Positions 1 through 5,741 of a DNA stretch of 8,540 nt are shown here, piece by piece; within the stretch, counting starts at the first letter, position 1; every line of letters begins with the position of its first letter. Origin of the DNA: UBA1444 sp964601085 (GTDB lineage Bacteria > Bacillota > Negativicutes > UBA1444). The notes under the pieces are model-generated. The model searched no databases. It was not told the origin of the DNA and worked only from the letters and a program-made list of their open reading frames with translations. The position numbers were made by a program, and so were the translations under genes. The DNA lies in contig CAZRLN010000084.1 of NCBI GenBank assembly GCA_964601085.1, positions 1 to 8,540 of the forward strand, in the 5' to 3' direction.

Positions 1-56
1 GTCCTGCGGTTTGTGGAGAAAAAAAACAGCCCCCGGGCCGATTCCCTGTAACCGTC

Positions 57-908
57 ATGGGCACGAATATTCTGAACTGCGGACATCGTTGGACGGTTCG
101 GCTGGTTGGCGTCGCTCTTTTGGCGATTCTGCTTTCTTTGCCTGGAATGGCAGTTGCGGGCGGAACCTGGGTGCTGACGGACAAGGGGGTTCGGGTGCTG
201 AACAACCATTCGCAGCCATTTGACGCCGCGACCTGGTCCGGCGGCGCCGATTCCGGAGGATATGCCGAGGGACAGGGAGTACTGCAATGGCTTCAGGCGG
301 GCGTGGTGATCGACCGGTATGAAGGGAATTTGTCGGGAGGCGTGCCTGCCGGCAAGGGAAAATACATCTGGGGAAATGGCAGCCGCTATGAGGGCAATTT
401 CGTCGATGGCCGGTGGGAAGGCCGGGGCGTGTTTGTCTGGTCCAATGGGGATCGCTTCGAGGGGTCCTATATCGGCGGCAAGCGGAATGGACGCGGTGCA
501 TTGAAGCTGGTGAACGGCAATCGTTATGAAGGCGATTTTGTGAATGACCGGCAAACTGGCCGGGGTATTTATAGCTGGGCCGATGGTGACCGTTACGAAG
601 GCGGGTTCATCAATGACCGACGAACCGGCCGGGGAGTATATGTTTGGGCTAACGGCAACCAGTATGAAGGCGACTGGGTTGACAACAAACAGCATGGACG
701 GGGCGTGTTCACATGGGCGAACGGCGAACGCTACGAAGGGGATTTTGTCGAAGATCAGCGAACCGGTCGGGGAATCTATAGCTGGCCGGATGGCCGCCGC
801 TATGTCGGCGAGTTTGTTGATGGTTATCTGGAGGGATATGGTACCTTTGTGTCGGGCAAGGGGGAAAAGAAACGGGGTTTGTGGCTGAAAAACCAGTTTC
901 AGGGGTAA
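57..908 (+). CDS. Exported MORN-repeat protein
   Basis: The 283-residue protein starts with a basic stretch and a hydrophobic segment (about residues 14-34) ending in an AVA/GG signal-peptidase-I-like site near residue 34, so it is probably secreted or anchored outside the cytoplasm. After a linker of about 50 residues, including a degenerate half repeat (GYAEGQGVLQW, 69-79), residues 87-270 are eight consecutive 23-residue MORN units of the form RYEGxFxxxxxxGRGxxxWxNGx, with a ninth partial unit at the C-terminus. MORN repeats form elongated beta-hairpin arrays that bind proteins or lipids; no catalytic domain is visible, so the precise role is unknown. The start is uncertain. ATG 57 has no good Shine-Dalgarno (a GGAG at 15-18 is too far away), and the frame stays open to the left edge without another start codon, so the true N-terminus could lie outside the window. 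The gene ends just before a shared terminator hairpin and is convergent with the M24 gene. Confidence 0.85.
   Translation: MGTNILNCGHRWTVRLVGVALLAILLSLPGMAVAGGTWVLTDKGVRVLNNHSQPFDAATWSGGADSGGYAEGQGVLQWLQAGVVIDRYEGNLSGGVPAGKGKYIWGNGSRYEGNFVDGRWEGRGVFVWSNGDRFEGSYIGGKRNGRGALKLVNGNRYEGDFVNDRQTGRGIYSWADGDRYEGGFINDRRTGRGVYVWANGNQYEGDWVDNKQHGRGVFTWANGERYEGDFVEDQRTGRGIYSWPDGRRYVGEFVDGYLEGYGTFVSGKGEKKRGLWLKNQFQG
315..866 (+). repeat. Eight tandem 69-bp MORN-coding units
   Basis: Units begin at residues 87, 110, 133, 156, 179, 202, 225 and 248 with an exact 23-residue (69-bp) period and no indels. Units 4 (522-590) and 7 (729-797) are the closest pair, 18 of 23 residues identical, which hints at an older three-unit duplication. 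At DNA level they differ at many synonymous positions, so the array is not a recent expansion. Confidence 0.9.
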
Positions 909-923
909 TTTTTCCGTAATGCT

Positions 924-964
924 AAAGGGGCTGCACCGAGATTTTGTTTCGGCGCAGCCCCTTT
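924..964. terminator. Bidirectional hairpin terminator
   Basis: An 11-bp perfect stem (AAAGGGGCTGC / GCAGCCCCTTT) continues inward through one A/C position and then CCGA/TCGG, closing on a 9-nt loop. It lies 16 nt after the MORN stop and 8 nt after the M24 stop, between convergent genes, so it can serve both. In the minus-strand RNA the A/C mismatch becomes a G-U pair and the stem is continuous, which favours the M24 direction. T-tracts on either side are only 3-4 nt long. Confidence 0.8.
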
Positions 965-971
965 GTGAACC

Positions 972-2081
972 CTATTCGATGATCAGCATTCCCGGCCGGT
1001 TAAAGAGGATTCCGTCAATTTCCTGTTTCACCGTCGGATAATAGACCGGATGGGTGATCATGACCGGACCATGGGAAGTGGCGATGAACCCATCTTCCGT
1101 TTTGGTGCCGGTGATGGACGGGTTCCAACAGAAAGCTTGGTTTTCCTGGACGATATCGGCAGTTGCCGATGTGATCTTGATGTCACGGGAATAATAGCCC
1201 ATGGCGCCGCCCTGATGCAACAACCGCCATTCATCGGGATGCCCGAACTGACGGTAGGCGCTCAGCGCCGTTTTGAACACGTCGGACATGGGGGAGCCAA
1301 CTTGGGTGGCCGCAATCATTCGGTTTTCAATCTCGAGATTGTGAAGAAACTGACGAGTCAGATCCGGCGCCGGTTGCCCAAAATGAACAAGGCGGGTAAT
1401 CGATGTGATGAGGCCTTTGTAGCGGGCGTTGATGCAAGCGAGCACATACCGCTGAACCGGCTTTTGCGTCGGAATGGGATGGCGGTAGGAATAGACCCGC
1501 TCGTCCGCCGCGATCAACACGGCAGTGGGATCGATCTCGTCCCGCCACAAGTCTGCGGCGAACCGTCCGGCAATTTCACACTCACGGTCACCGGGGCGAA
1601 TGCCGAGCATCACCTTTTCAAAGGCGACGGAGAGTTTTTCACCCAGAAACATGTACCGGTCCACTTCATTGGCAGTCAGGGAGTAGCGCAGGCGCTTGAT
1701 TTGTGCATCCATATGGGGGAGTGCGCCGAACGGCATGTCCACGCCAACTTTGCCCATGTCCGGCAGGATTTTTTCAATCAATGTCGTTTCTGCATCCGCA
1801 TCCCACTCGTATTCCAATGGTTGAAAGTTTAACTCGGCGAGATTTTCCTCCGTTAACATCCGTGGCATTTCCACCCGATTGGCGATAACATACCGGGAGT
1901 TTCGGGTGATCAGCAACGAAGTCATGCCTGTTTCTGTTGCAATACCGACCCGGTTGCACCCTCCGCCGGTCAACCAGGAAAAATTCGCCTGTTTCTTCAG
2001 TAAAATGCCATCCAGACCGGTTTCCTCCATGAGGCGATGCAATCGTTGTTCTTTGAGGGTCGTTTCTTCCTGCCGGTTCAC
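972..2081 (-). CDS. M24/creatinase-fold protein (Xaa-Pro peptidase-like), metal site degenerate
   Basis: The 369-residue protein has the two-domain architecture of aminopeptidase P/creatinase: a creatinase-N-like domain (about residues 10-135) and a pita-bread M24 domain (about 145-365). The landmarks of the catalytic domain are present: H201 in YRHPIP, TSITR at 226-230, HQGGAMGY at 289-296, FCWNPSITG at 317-325 and KTEDGFIAT at 327-335. By alignment by eye, however, the five metal ligands of M24 enzymes (Asp, Asp, His, Glu, Glu) read N218, S227, A293, N320 and E329, so only the last survives. Creatinase shows that this fold can catalyse without metal, so the protein may be a metal-independent hydrolase or a non-enzymatic homologue. 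Automated annotation would probably call it a Xaa-Pro peptidase; I would not assign that activity. The start is GTG, chosen because AAGGAGG lies 7 nt upstream. It is a single-gene unit with its own promoter and terminator, divergent from uxaC. Confidence 0.85.
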   Translation of the reverse strand: MNRQEETTLKEQRLHRLMEETGLDGILLKKQANFSWLTGGGCNRVGIATETGMTSLLITRNSRYVIANRVEMPRMLTEENLAELNFQPLEYEWDADAETTLIEKILPDMGKVGVDMPFGALPHMDAQIKRLRYSLTANEVDRYMFLGEKLSVAFEKVMLGIRPGDRECEIAGRFAADLWRDEIDPTAVLIAADERVYSYRHPIPTQKPVQRYVLACINARYKGLITSITRLVHFGQPAPDLTRQFLHNLEIENRMIAATQVGSPMSDVFKTALSAYRQFGHPDEWRLLHQGGAMGYYSRDIKITSATADIVQENQAFCWNPSITGTKTEDGFIATSHGPVMITHPVYYPTVKQEIDGILFNRPGMLIIE

Positions 2082-2088
2082 TAGAAAA

Positions 2089-2095
2089 CCTCCTT
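2089..2095 (-). promoter_or_regulatory. Shine-Dalgarno supporting a GTG start
   Basis: On the minus strand AAGGAGG sits 7 nt before GTG 2081-2079. This near-ideal site fixes the non-ATG start of the M24-fold protein. Confidence 0.85.
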
Positions 2096-2109
2096 TTGCC
2101 GTTATAGCG

Positions 2110-2121
2110 TTGTCAGGACAA
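2110..2121. promoter_or_regulatory. Candidate operator dyad TTGTC-AG-GACAA
   Basis: This is a perfect inverted repeat with 5-bp arms and a 2-bp spacer. It resembles the TNGT...ACNA pattern recognised by FadR-subfamily GntR regulators. It falls about 30 nt downstream of the predicted minus-strand transcription start, inside the leader of the M24 gene, where a bound repressor could block transcription. No regulator gene is in the window; the function is inferred. Confidence 0.45.
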
Positions 2122-2130
2122 ATATTTCTT

Positions 2131-2147
2131 CAGTGCCCAGGCCACTG
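2131..2147. promoter_or_regulatory. Candidate operator dyad CAGTG-N7-CACTG
   Basis: Perfect 5-bp arms CAGTG/CACTG are separated by 7 bp, with two more symmetric pairs inside. The dyad overlaps the predicted transcription start (about 2146) of the minus-strand promoter, a typical repressor position. It could also form a weak RNA hairpin at the 5' end of that transcript. Regulator unknown. Confidence 0.4.
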
Positions 2148-2152
2148 TTCAA

Positions 2153-2182
2153 ATTTTATCATTCTGCAAGGGCCGCTGCCAA
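2153..2182 (-). promoter_or_regulatory. Sigma-A-type promoter for the M24-fold gene
   Basis: Read on the minus strand, TTGGCA (2182-2177) is followed after 18 bp by TAAAAT (2158-2153), five of six matches to each consensus hexamer. Transcription would start near 2146 and give a leader of about 65 nt before GTG 2081, containing both dyads. Confidence 0.6.
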
Positions 2183-2312
2183 TACACGGTTGGTGCGTTT
2201 GTGTTTCTTTTCGTCCCAATAGTATCTGTTGGCGGGAATCAGGCAGGAGATCAAAGGCAGAACGCGAAAATAATAAGAATAAGTTGTTTTACGATTCGCG
2301 AAAACATAAGTT

Positions 2313-2318
2313 GGGAGG
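2313..2318 (+). promoter_or_regulatory. Shine-Dalgarno that sets the uxaC start
   Basis: GGGAGG ends 8 nt before ATG 2327. The same frame is open upstream to 2201, but that 42-residue extension has no comparable site and is not part of the uronate isomerase fold, so 2327 is chosen. Confidence 0.85.
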
Positions 2319-2326
2319 CATATCGA

Positions 2327-3574
2327 ATGAAACCGGTGAAACGGGAAGAAATGGGTCAGGTAGTTGGACGGATATTGCGGGAAACACCGATTACAGACGT
2401 GCATACGCATATCTATCCGGCAGCTTTTGGTGATTTGCTGCTTTGGGGTGTGGATGAACTTATCACCTATCATTATTTGATTGCCGAAACGTTTCGCTAT
2501 GAAAAATCTTCCTATGAACAATATTTTTCTATGCCGAAGCGGCAGCAGGCCGATCTGATCTGGAAGACGCTGTTCCTGGATCGGTCGCCGCTCAGCGAGG
2601 CGCAACGTGGCGTCTTGACCGTAATGAACAAATTGGGGCAGGATGTTCGCTCCCGTGATCTCGGCGCAATTCGGAAGTATTGCGAAAGCAAAAGCGTTGA
2701 GGAGTACATCGATATCGTCTTCAAAACCGCGGGAGTCAAGGAAGTGGTCATGACCAACGATATTTTCAATCCGCAGGAATTCGCGGTATGGAGCGCCGGT
2801 CCGAAACTGGATCCCCGGTTTAAGGCGGTCCTGCGGATCGACCCGTTGCTGAATCTGGATGCATCGGCGATTGATCTGCTCCAAAAGACCGGTTATGCCG
2901 CCGACGCGGAGTTGGGCGGCGAGAGCGTCGCGGAAATCCGACGGTTCCTGAAAGAATGGATGCTGAAAATGGATGCATTGTATGTAGCGGCTTCGTTGCC
3001 ACCGACATTCCGGGTGCCTGAGGGCTCGCTCCGGTCGCAGGTCGTGGAAGAGTGCGTGTTGCCGGTGTGCCGGGAACTGAACCGGCCGTTTGCCATGATG
3101 ATCGGTGTGACCAAGCGGGTCAATCCTGGTCTGGGCGATGCCGGCGATGCCGTGGCCAAAGCGGATATCGGTACAGTGACATATTTATGCCAAAAATATC
3201 CCGCCAACAAGTTTCTGGTGACCATGCTGGCCTTGGAAAATCAGCATGAACTGGCGGTGACGGCGCGTAAGTTCAACAATTTGATGGTGTTTGGCTGCTG
3301 GTGGTTTCTGAACAATCCTTCCATTATCGACCGAATGACTCGCATGCGGCTCGAATTGCTGGGCTTAAGCTTTATTCCGCAGCATTCGGATGCAAGGGTC
3401 CTGGATCAGCTGATTTACAAGTGGGATCATTCCCGCCGCCTGATCGGCGGAATTCTGGCGGAAAAGTATCTCGATGTGATGGAGACGGGTTGGGAATTTA
3501 CCGAAGAAGAAATCCGCAAGGATGTAGCGGATCTTTTCTCCAATAATTTCTGGCGCTTCCTGGACAGAAAGTAA
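2327..3574 (+). CDS. uxaC: Uronate (glucuronate) isomerase
   Basis: This 415-residue cytoplasmic enzyme of the amidohydrolase superfamily should interconvert D-glucuronate and D-fructuronate, and D-galacturonate and D-tagaturonate, the first step of hexuronate breakdown. The N-terminal metal motif H26-T-H28 lies in DVHTHIYP. YHYLIAETF (48-56) carries H49, VLR ends at R170, and ENQHELAVTARKFNNL (304-319), FGCWWFLNNPS (322-332) and FIPQHSDARVLDQL (349-362) are hallmark UxaC segments, with D355 and R357 in the last. From memory, residues 26, 28, 49, 170, 355, 357 and C-terminal R414 match the active-site numbering of the short Bacillus halodurans enzyme BH0493; the E. coli type is longer, about 470 residues. 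The catalytic set looks intact. No uxaA, uxaB, uxuA, uxuB, kdgK or transporter gene is adjacent, so the enzyme appears to be encoded alone. No convincing sigma-A promoter was found upstream. Confidence 0.9.
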   Translation: MKPVKREEMGQVVGRILRETPITDVHTHIYPAAFGDLLLWGVDELITYHYLIAETFRYEKSSYEQYFSMPKRQQADLIWKTLFLDRSPLSEAQRGVLTVMNKLGQDVRSRDLGAIRKYCESKSVEEYIDIVFKTAGVKEVVMTNDIFNPQEFAVWSAGPKLDPRFKAVLRIDPLLNLDASAIDLLQKTGYAADAELGGESVAEIRRFLKEWMLKMDALYVAASLPPTFRVPEGSLRSQVVEECVLPVCRELNRPFAMMIGVTKRVNPGLGDAGDAVAKADIGTVTYLCQKYPANKFLVTMLALENQHELAVTARKFNNLMVFGCWWFLNNPSIIDRMTRMRLELLGLSFIPQHSDARVLDQLIYKWDHSRRLIGGILAEKYLDVMETGWEFTEEEIRKDVADLFSNNFWRFLDRK

Positions 3575-3604
3575 AAGCGACGCTGTAAACAGAATACGGG
3601 TAGA

Positions 3605-3652
3605 AAAGCAACAACCGCCAACGGACTGAAATCCGCTGGCGGTTGTTGCTTT
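3605..3652. terminator. Strong bidirectional hairpin terminator
   Basis: A 16-bp perfect stem (AAAGCAACAACCGCCA / TGGCGGTTGTTGCTTT) is followed inward by an A/C position and CGGA/TCCG, with a 6-nt loop. It lies between the convergent uxaC (stop 30 nt to the left) and pepF (stop 41 nt to the right). In the minus-strand RNA the A/C becomes G-U and the exit carries TTTTC, so it probably serves mainly pepF and also uxaC. Confidence 0.88.
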
Positions 3653-3693
3653 ACACCGGAGGCTGGGATTTTGTTGTTGAATAATGAAGCGAT

Positions 3694-5574
3694 TTATTGC
3701 GCCAGGAGTTTCTCCAGTTCACCCAGTCGTTGCTCAAAACGTTGGATGGTGATCCGGACCGGTTCAGGCGAGGACATGTCCACGCCGGCTTTTTTCAGCA
3801 GCTCAATGGAGTAGTCGGATCCACCGCTTTTCAGGAAATTGACGTAACGGGCCCGGGCCGGCTCGCCTTCGTTCAGGATTTGAGAAGCCAGGGCGTTCGC
3901 GGCCGAGAAGCCGGTAACATATTGATATACATAGAAGTTGTAATAGAAATGGGGGATACGGGACCATTCGGCGTTCAGTTCCTTGTCCACGACCATCTGC
4001 GGGCCATAATACTTGACGTTCAGGTCATGCCACATGGCGTCGAGCATGTCGGCGGTGATGGCTTCGCCTTTTTCCGCCCGTGCATAGAGGTCACGTTCGA
4101 ATTCGGCGAACATCGCCTGACGGAATACGGTGGTGCGGACCGATTCCAGATATTCATTCAGCAGATACATTTTCTTTTTCGGGTCGGTCGTTGTTTTCAT
4201 CAGATGGTCGAGCAGCAGGGTTTCGTTCGTGGTCGAGGCGACTTCCGCCGAGAAAATCGTATAGTCGTGCGTAGCGTAAGGCTGGGTTGAATTACTGTAA
4301 TAACTGTGGAGGGAATGGCCCAGTTCGTGGGCGAGCGTCATGGCATCTTCCAGCCGGTGGTTGAAATTCAGCAGGACGAAGGGATGGACGCCGTAGACTC
4401 CCCACGAATAAGCACCGCTTTGTTTGCCCTGATTTTCGTAAATATCGACCCAGCGGGAAGACAAGGCCTGGTCCAGTACTTTACCGTATTCTTCACCCAG
4501 AGGATGGAGACCCTGTTGCACCAAAGTGCGGGCTTCTTCATAATTCATTTTGATGTGGGCGTCCGGGACCAACGGGGTATAGAGGTCGTACATGTGCATT
4601 TCATCAAGCTTGAGCACTTTTTTCTTGAGCGCCACATAGCGGTGAAGCGGCGCCAGGTTTTCGTTGACAGTATCGACGAGCCGGTTGTAAACAGAAACCG
4701 GAACATTGTCAGACTCCAACGCGGCGGCGATCGCCGAGTCGTATTTGCGGGAGCTGGCGTAAAAAATATTCTTTTTTACCGTGCCGCCGAGCGTGGCGGC
4801 GAACGTGTTGCGATATTGGGCGTAGGTGGCGAACAGCTTCTGGAAGGCTTCCTGGCGGACATTGCGGTTCGGCGACATGATGAAGGTCCGGTAGCGGCCT
4901 TCGCTGAGTTGCGTGATTTGACCCTGATCATCTTTGATTTCCGGGAATTTCATGTCGGCGCGGGCCAGCATGGTGAAGATGTTTTCCGGTGAATGGCCAA
5001 CTTCGGACATCTTGGAGAGCAGAGCTTCTTCCGCTGGCGAAAGAACGTGTTTTTTCTGGCGCAGCAAATTTTCGAAGTAGAAAGCATAGGGGGCCAATTT
5101 GGATTCTTCCTGACGGAATGCCGCCAGCTTTTCGGTCGGCATCGCCAAAATGTCCGGCTCGATGAATGCGGTGGCGGCGCCCACTTCCGCCAGCAGGCTT
5201 TCCGTTCGGCTGGTCAGGGCCTGATAATGGCTATTGGCGGTGTTTTCATCCCGACGCATCCGGGCATAGGCGAAGACTTTGCCGCTGGTGAGGCCGAGTT
5301 CATCCCGAAGGTTCAGGCATTCAAACAGAATGGCTGCGGATTGATCGAGTTGCCCTTGATACGAGGCGATTTTTTGCGACAACGGCTTAAGTCGGTCAAA
5401 GTCGGCTTGCCAAGCCTCGTCGGTGGGGTAAATATCTTCGAGTTTCCAGCGGGATTCCGCCGGGATTTCACTTCGGGCAGGCAATTTGGCCGCTTCGGCC
5501 GACTCGCTGCCGGCGCAGGAAAACAACATGGCGCCGACCAATAGGGCGACTGACAGGGATTGATTTTTGCGCAT
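3694..5574 (-). CDS. pepF: Oligoendopeptidase F (M3B zinc metallopeptidase), probable lipoprotein
   Basis: The 626-residue protein is PepF-like along its length. This includes the PepF_N-type region, KLEDIYPTDEAW near the start, RNVRQEAF (238-245), and the M3 zinc site H416-E-L-G-H420 with the downstream glutamate E444 in FSAEVAS. Family members cleave short oligopeptides (roughly 7-17 residues) and are usually about 600 residues and cytoplasmic. Here the N-terminus reads as an export signal: basic MRKN, a hydrophobic core at about 7-18, and a lipobox-like LFSC with cysteine at position 20, followed by a small-residue linker rich in A, S and E. The peptidase therefore probably acts outside the cytoplasmic membrane, trimming peptides for uptake. 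The phenylalanine at lipobox position -2 is not ideal, so lipidation is likely rather than certain. The ATG start is preceded by AAGGAG at a longish 11-nt spacing. It stands alone, divergent from the radical SAM operon and convergent with uxaC. Confidence 0.92.
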   Translation of the reverse strand: MRKNQSLSVALLVGAMLFSCAGSESAEAAKLPARSEIPAESRWKLEDIYPTDEAWQADFDRLKPLSQKIASYQGQLDQSAAILFECLNLRDELGLTSGKVFAYARMRRDENTANSHYQALTSRTESLLAEVGAATAFIEPDILAMPTEKLAAFRQEESKLAPYAFYFENLLRQKKHVLSPAEEALLSKMSEVGHSPENIFTMLARADMKFPEIKDDQGQITQLSEGRYRTFIMSPNRNVRQEAFQKLFATYAQYRNTFAATLGGTVKKNIFYASSRKYDSAIAAALESDNVPVSVYNRLVDTVNENLAPLHRYVALKKKVLKLDEMHMYDLYTPLVPDAHIKMNYEEARTLVQQGLHPLGEEYGKVLDQALSSRWVDIYENQGKQSGAYSWGVYGVHPFVLLNFNHRLEDAMTLAHELGHSLHSYYSNSTQPYATHDYTIFSAEVASTTNETLLLDHLMKTTTDPKKKMYLLNEYLESVRTTVFRQAMFAEFERDLYARAEKGEAITADMLDAMWHDLNVKYYGPQMVVDKELNAEWSRIPHFYYNFYVYQYVTGFSAANALASQILNEGEPARARYVNFLKSGGSDYSIELLKKAGVDMSSPEPVRITIQRFEQRLGELEKLLAQ

Positions 5575-5661
5575 GGATGGTTACACTCCTTTTTGTTTTT
5601 TCACCAATGCAATTGCTTGTCGCCGGGGATGCGCAAGGAAATGGCATGACCCGGTAAACTT

Positions 5662-5690
5662 TTGCAGGTTAACCAACGGTATGTAATAAT
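5662..5690 (+). promoter_or_regulatory. Candidate promoter of the radical SAM operon
   Basis: TTGCAG (5662-5667) is followed after 17 bp by AATAAT (5685-5690), with a TG one base upstream of the -10 (extended -10). Transcription would start near 5697, leaving a leader of about 45 nt before TTG 5742. No equally good minus-strand promoter for pepF was found in this intergenic stretch. Confidence 0.5.
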
Positions 5691-5699
5691 GATAATACA
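5682..5699. promoter_or_regulatory. Imperfect AT-rich dyad over the -10 region
   Basis: TGTAATAATGATAATACA has symmetric ends (TGTA/TACA) and is palindromic at 12 of 18 positions. It covers the predicted -10 element, where a repressor could act. Part of it (AATAATGATAAT) resembles two hexamers of a Fur box, but the third is absent. Confidence 0.3.
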
Positions 5700-5728
5700 G
5701 GTGAACGAAAAAGGCCATGACCGAAAAC

Positions 5729-5734
5729 GGGAGG
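5729..5734 (+). promoter_or_regulatory. Shine-Dalgarno supporting a TTG start
   Basis: GGGAGG ends 7 nt before TTG 5742. The first residues decoded from that TTG (MKVLFVGLNAKYIHSS) match the expected start of a B12-binding radical SAM protein, so TTG is the real initiator. Confidence 0.85.
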
Positions 5735-5741
5735 AACCGCC

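Noticed and set aside
57..908. The MORN tandem array as a CRISPR or recent repeat expansion
   Set aside because: The 69-bp units are contiguous without unique spacers, stay in frame, and have diverged at many synonymous sites, so they are a coding protein repeat of some age.
1050..1832. A 260-residue plus-strand open frame opposite the M24 gene
   Set aside because: It lies entirely antisense to a recognisable full-length protein, has no Shine-Dalgarno and no family motif.
2229..2245. Possible sigma-54 promoter upstream of uxaC (GG-N10-GC, TTGGCGGG...AGGCA)
   Set aside because: The -24 half is reasonable but the -12 half reads AGGCA instead of TTGCA and no activator sites are visible; too weak to annotate.
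2263..2304. CGCGAAAA direct repeats and the TTCGCGAA palindrome before uxaC
   Set aside because: The arms are only 6-8 bp and more than 25 bp apart with an unstable loop; expected by chance in this base composition.
2201..2326. N-terminal extension of uxaC by 42 residues
   Set aside because: No ribosome binding site for the upstream start, whereas GGGAGG lies 8 nt before ATG 2327. Starting at 2327 also puts the active-site residues at the positions I recall for BH0493.
3697..5544. Three long plus-strand open frames in the same frame opposite pepF
   Set aside because: They mirror the codon pattern of the strongly supported pepF on the other strand, lack ribosome binding sites, and their translations show no recognisable domain; they are antisense shadows.
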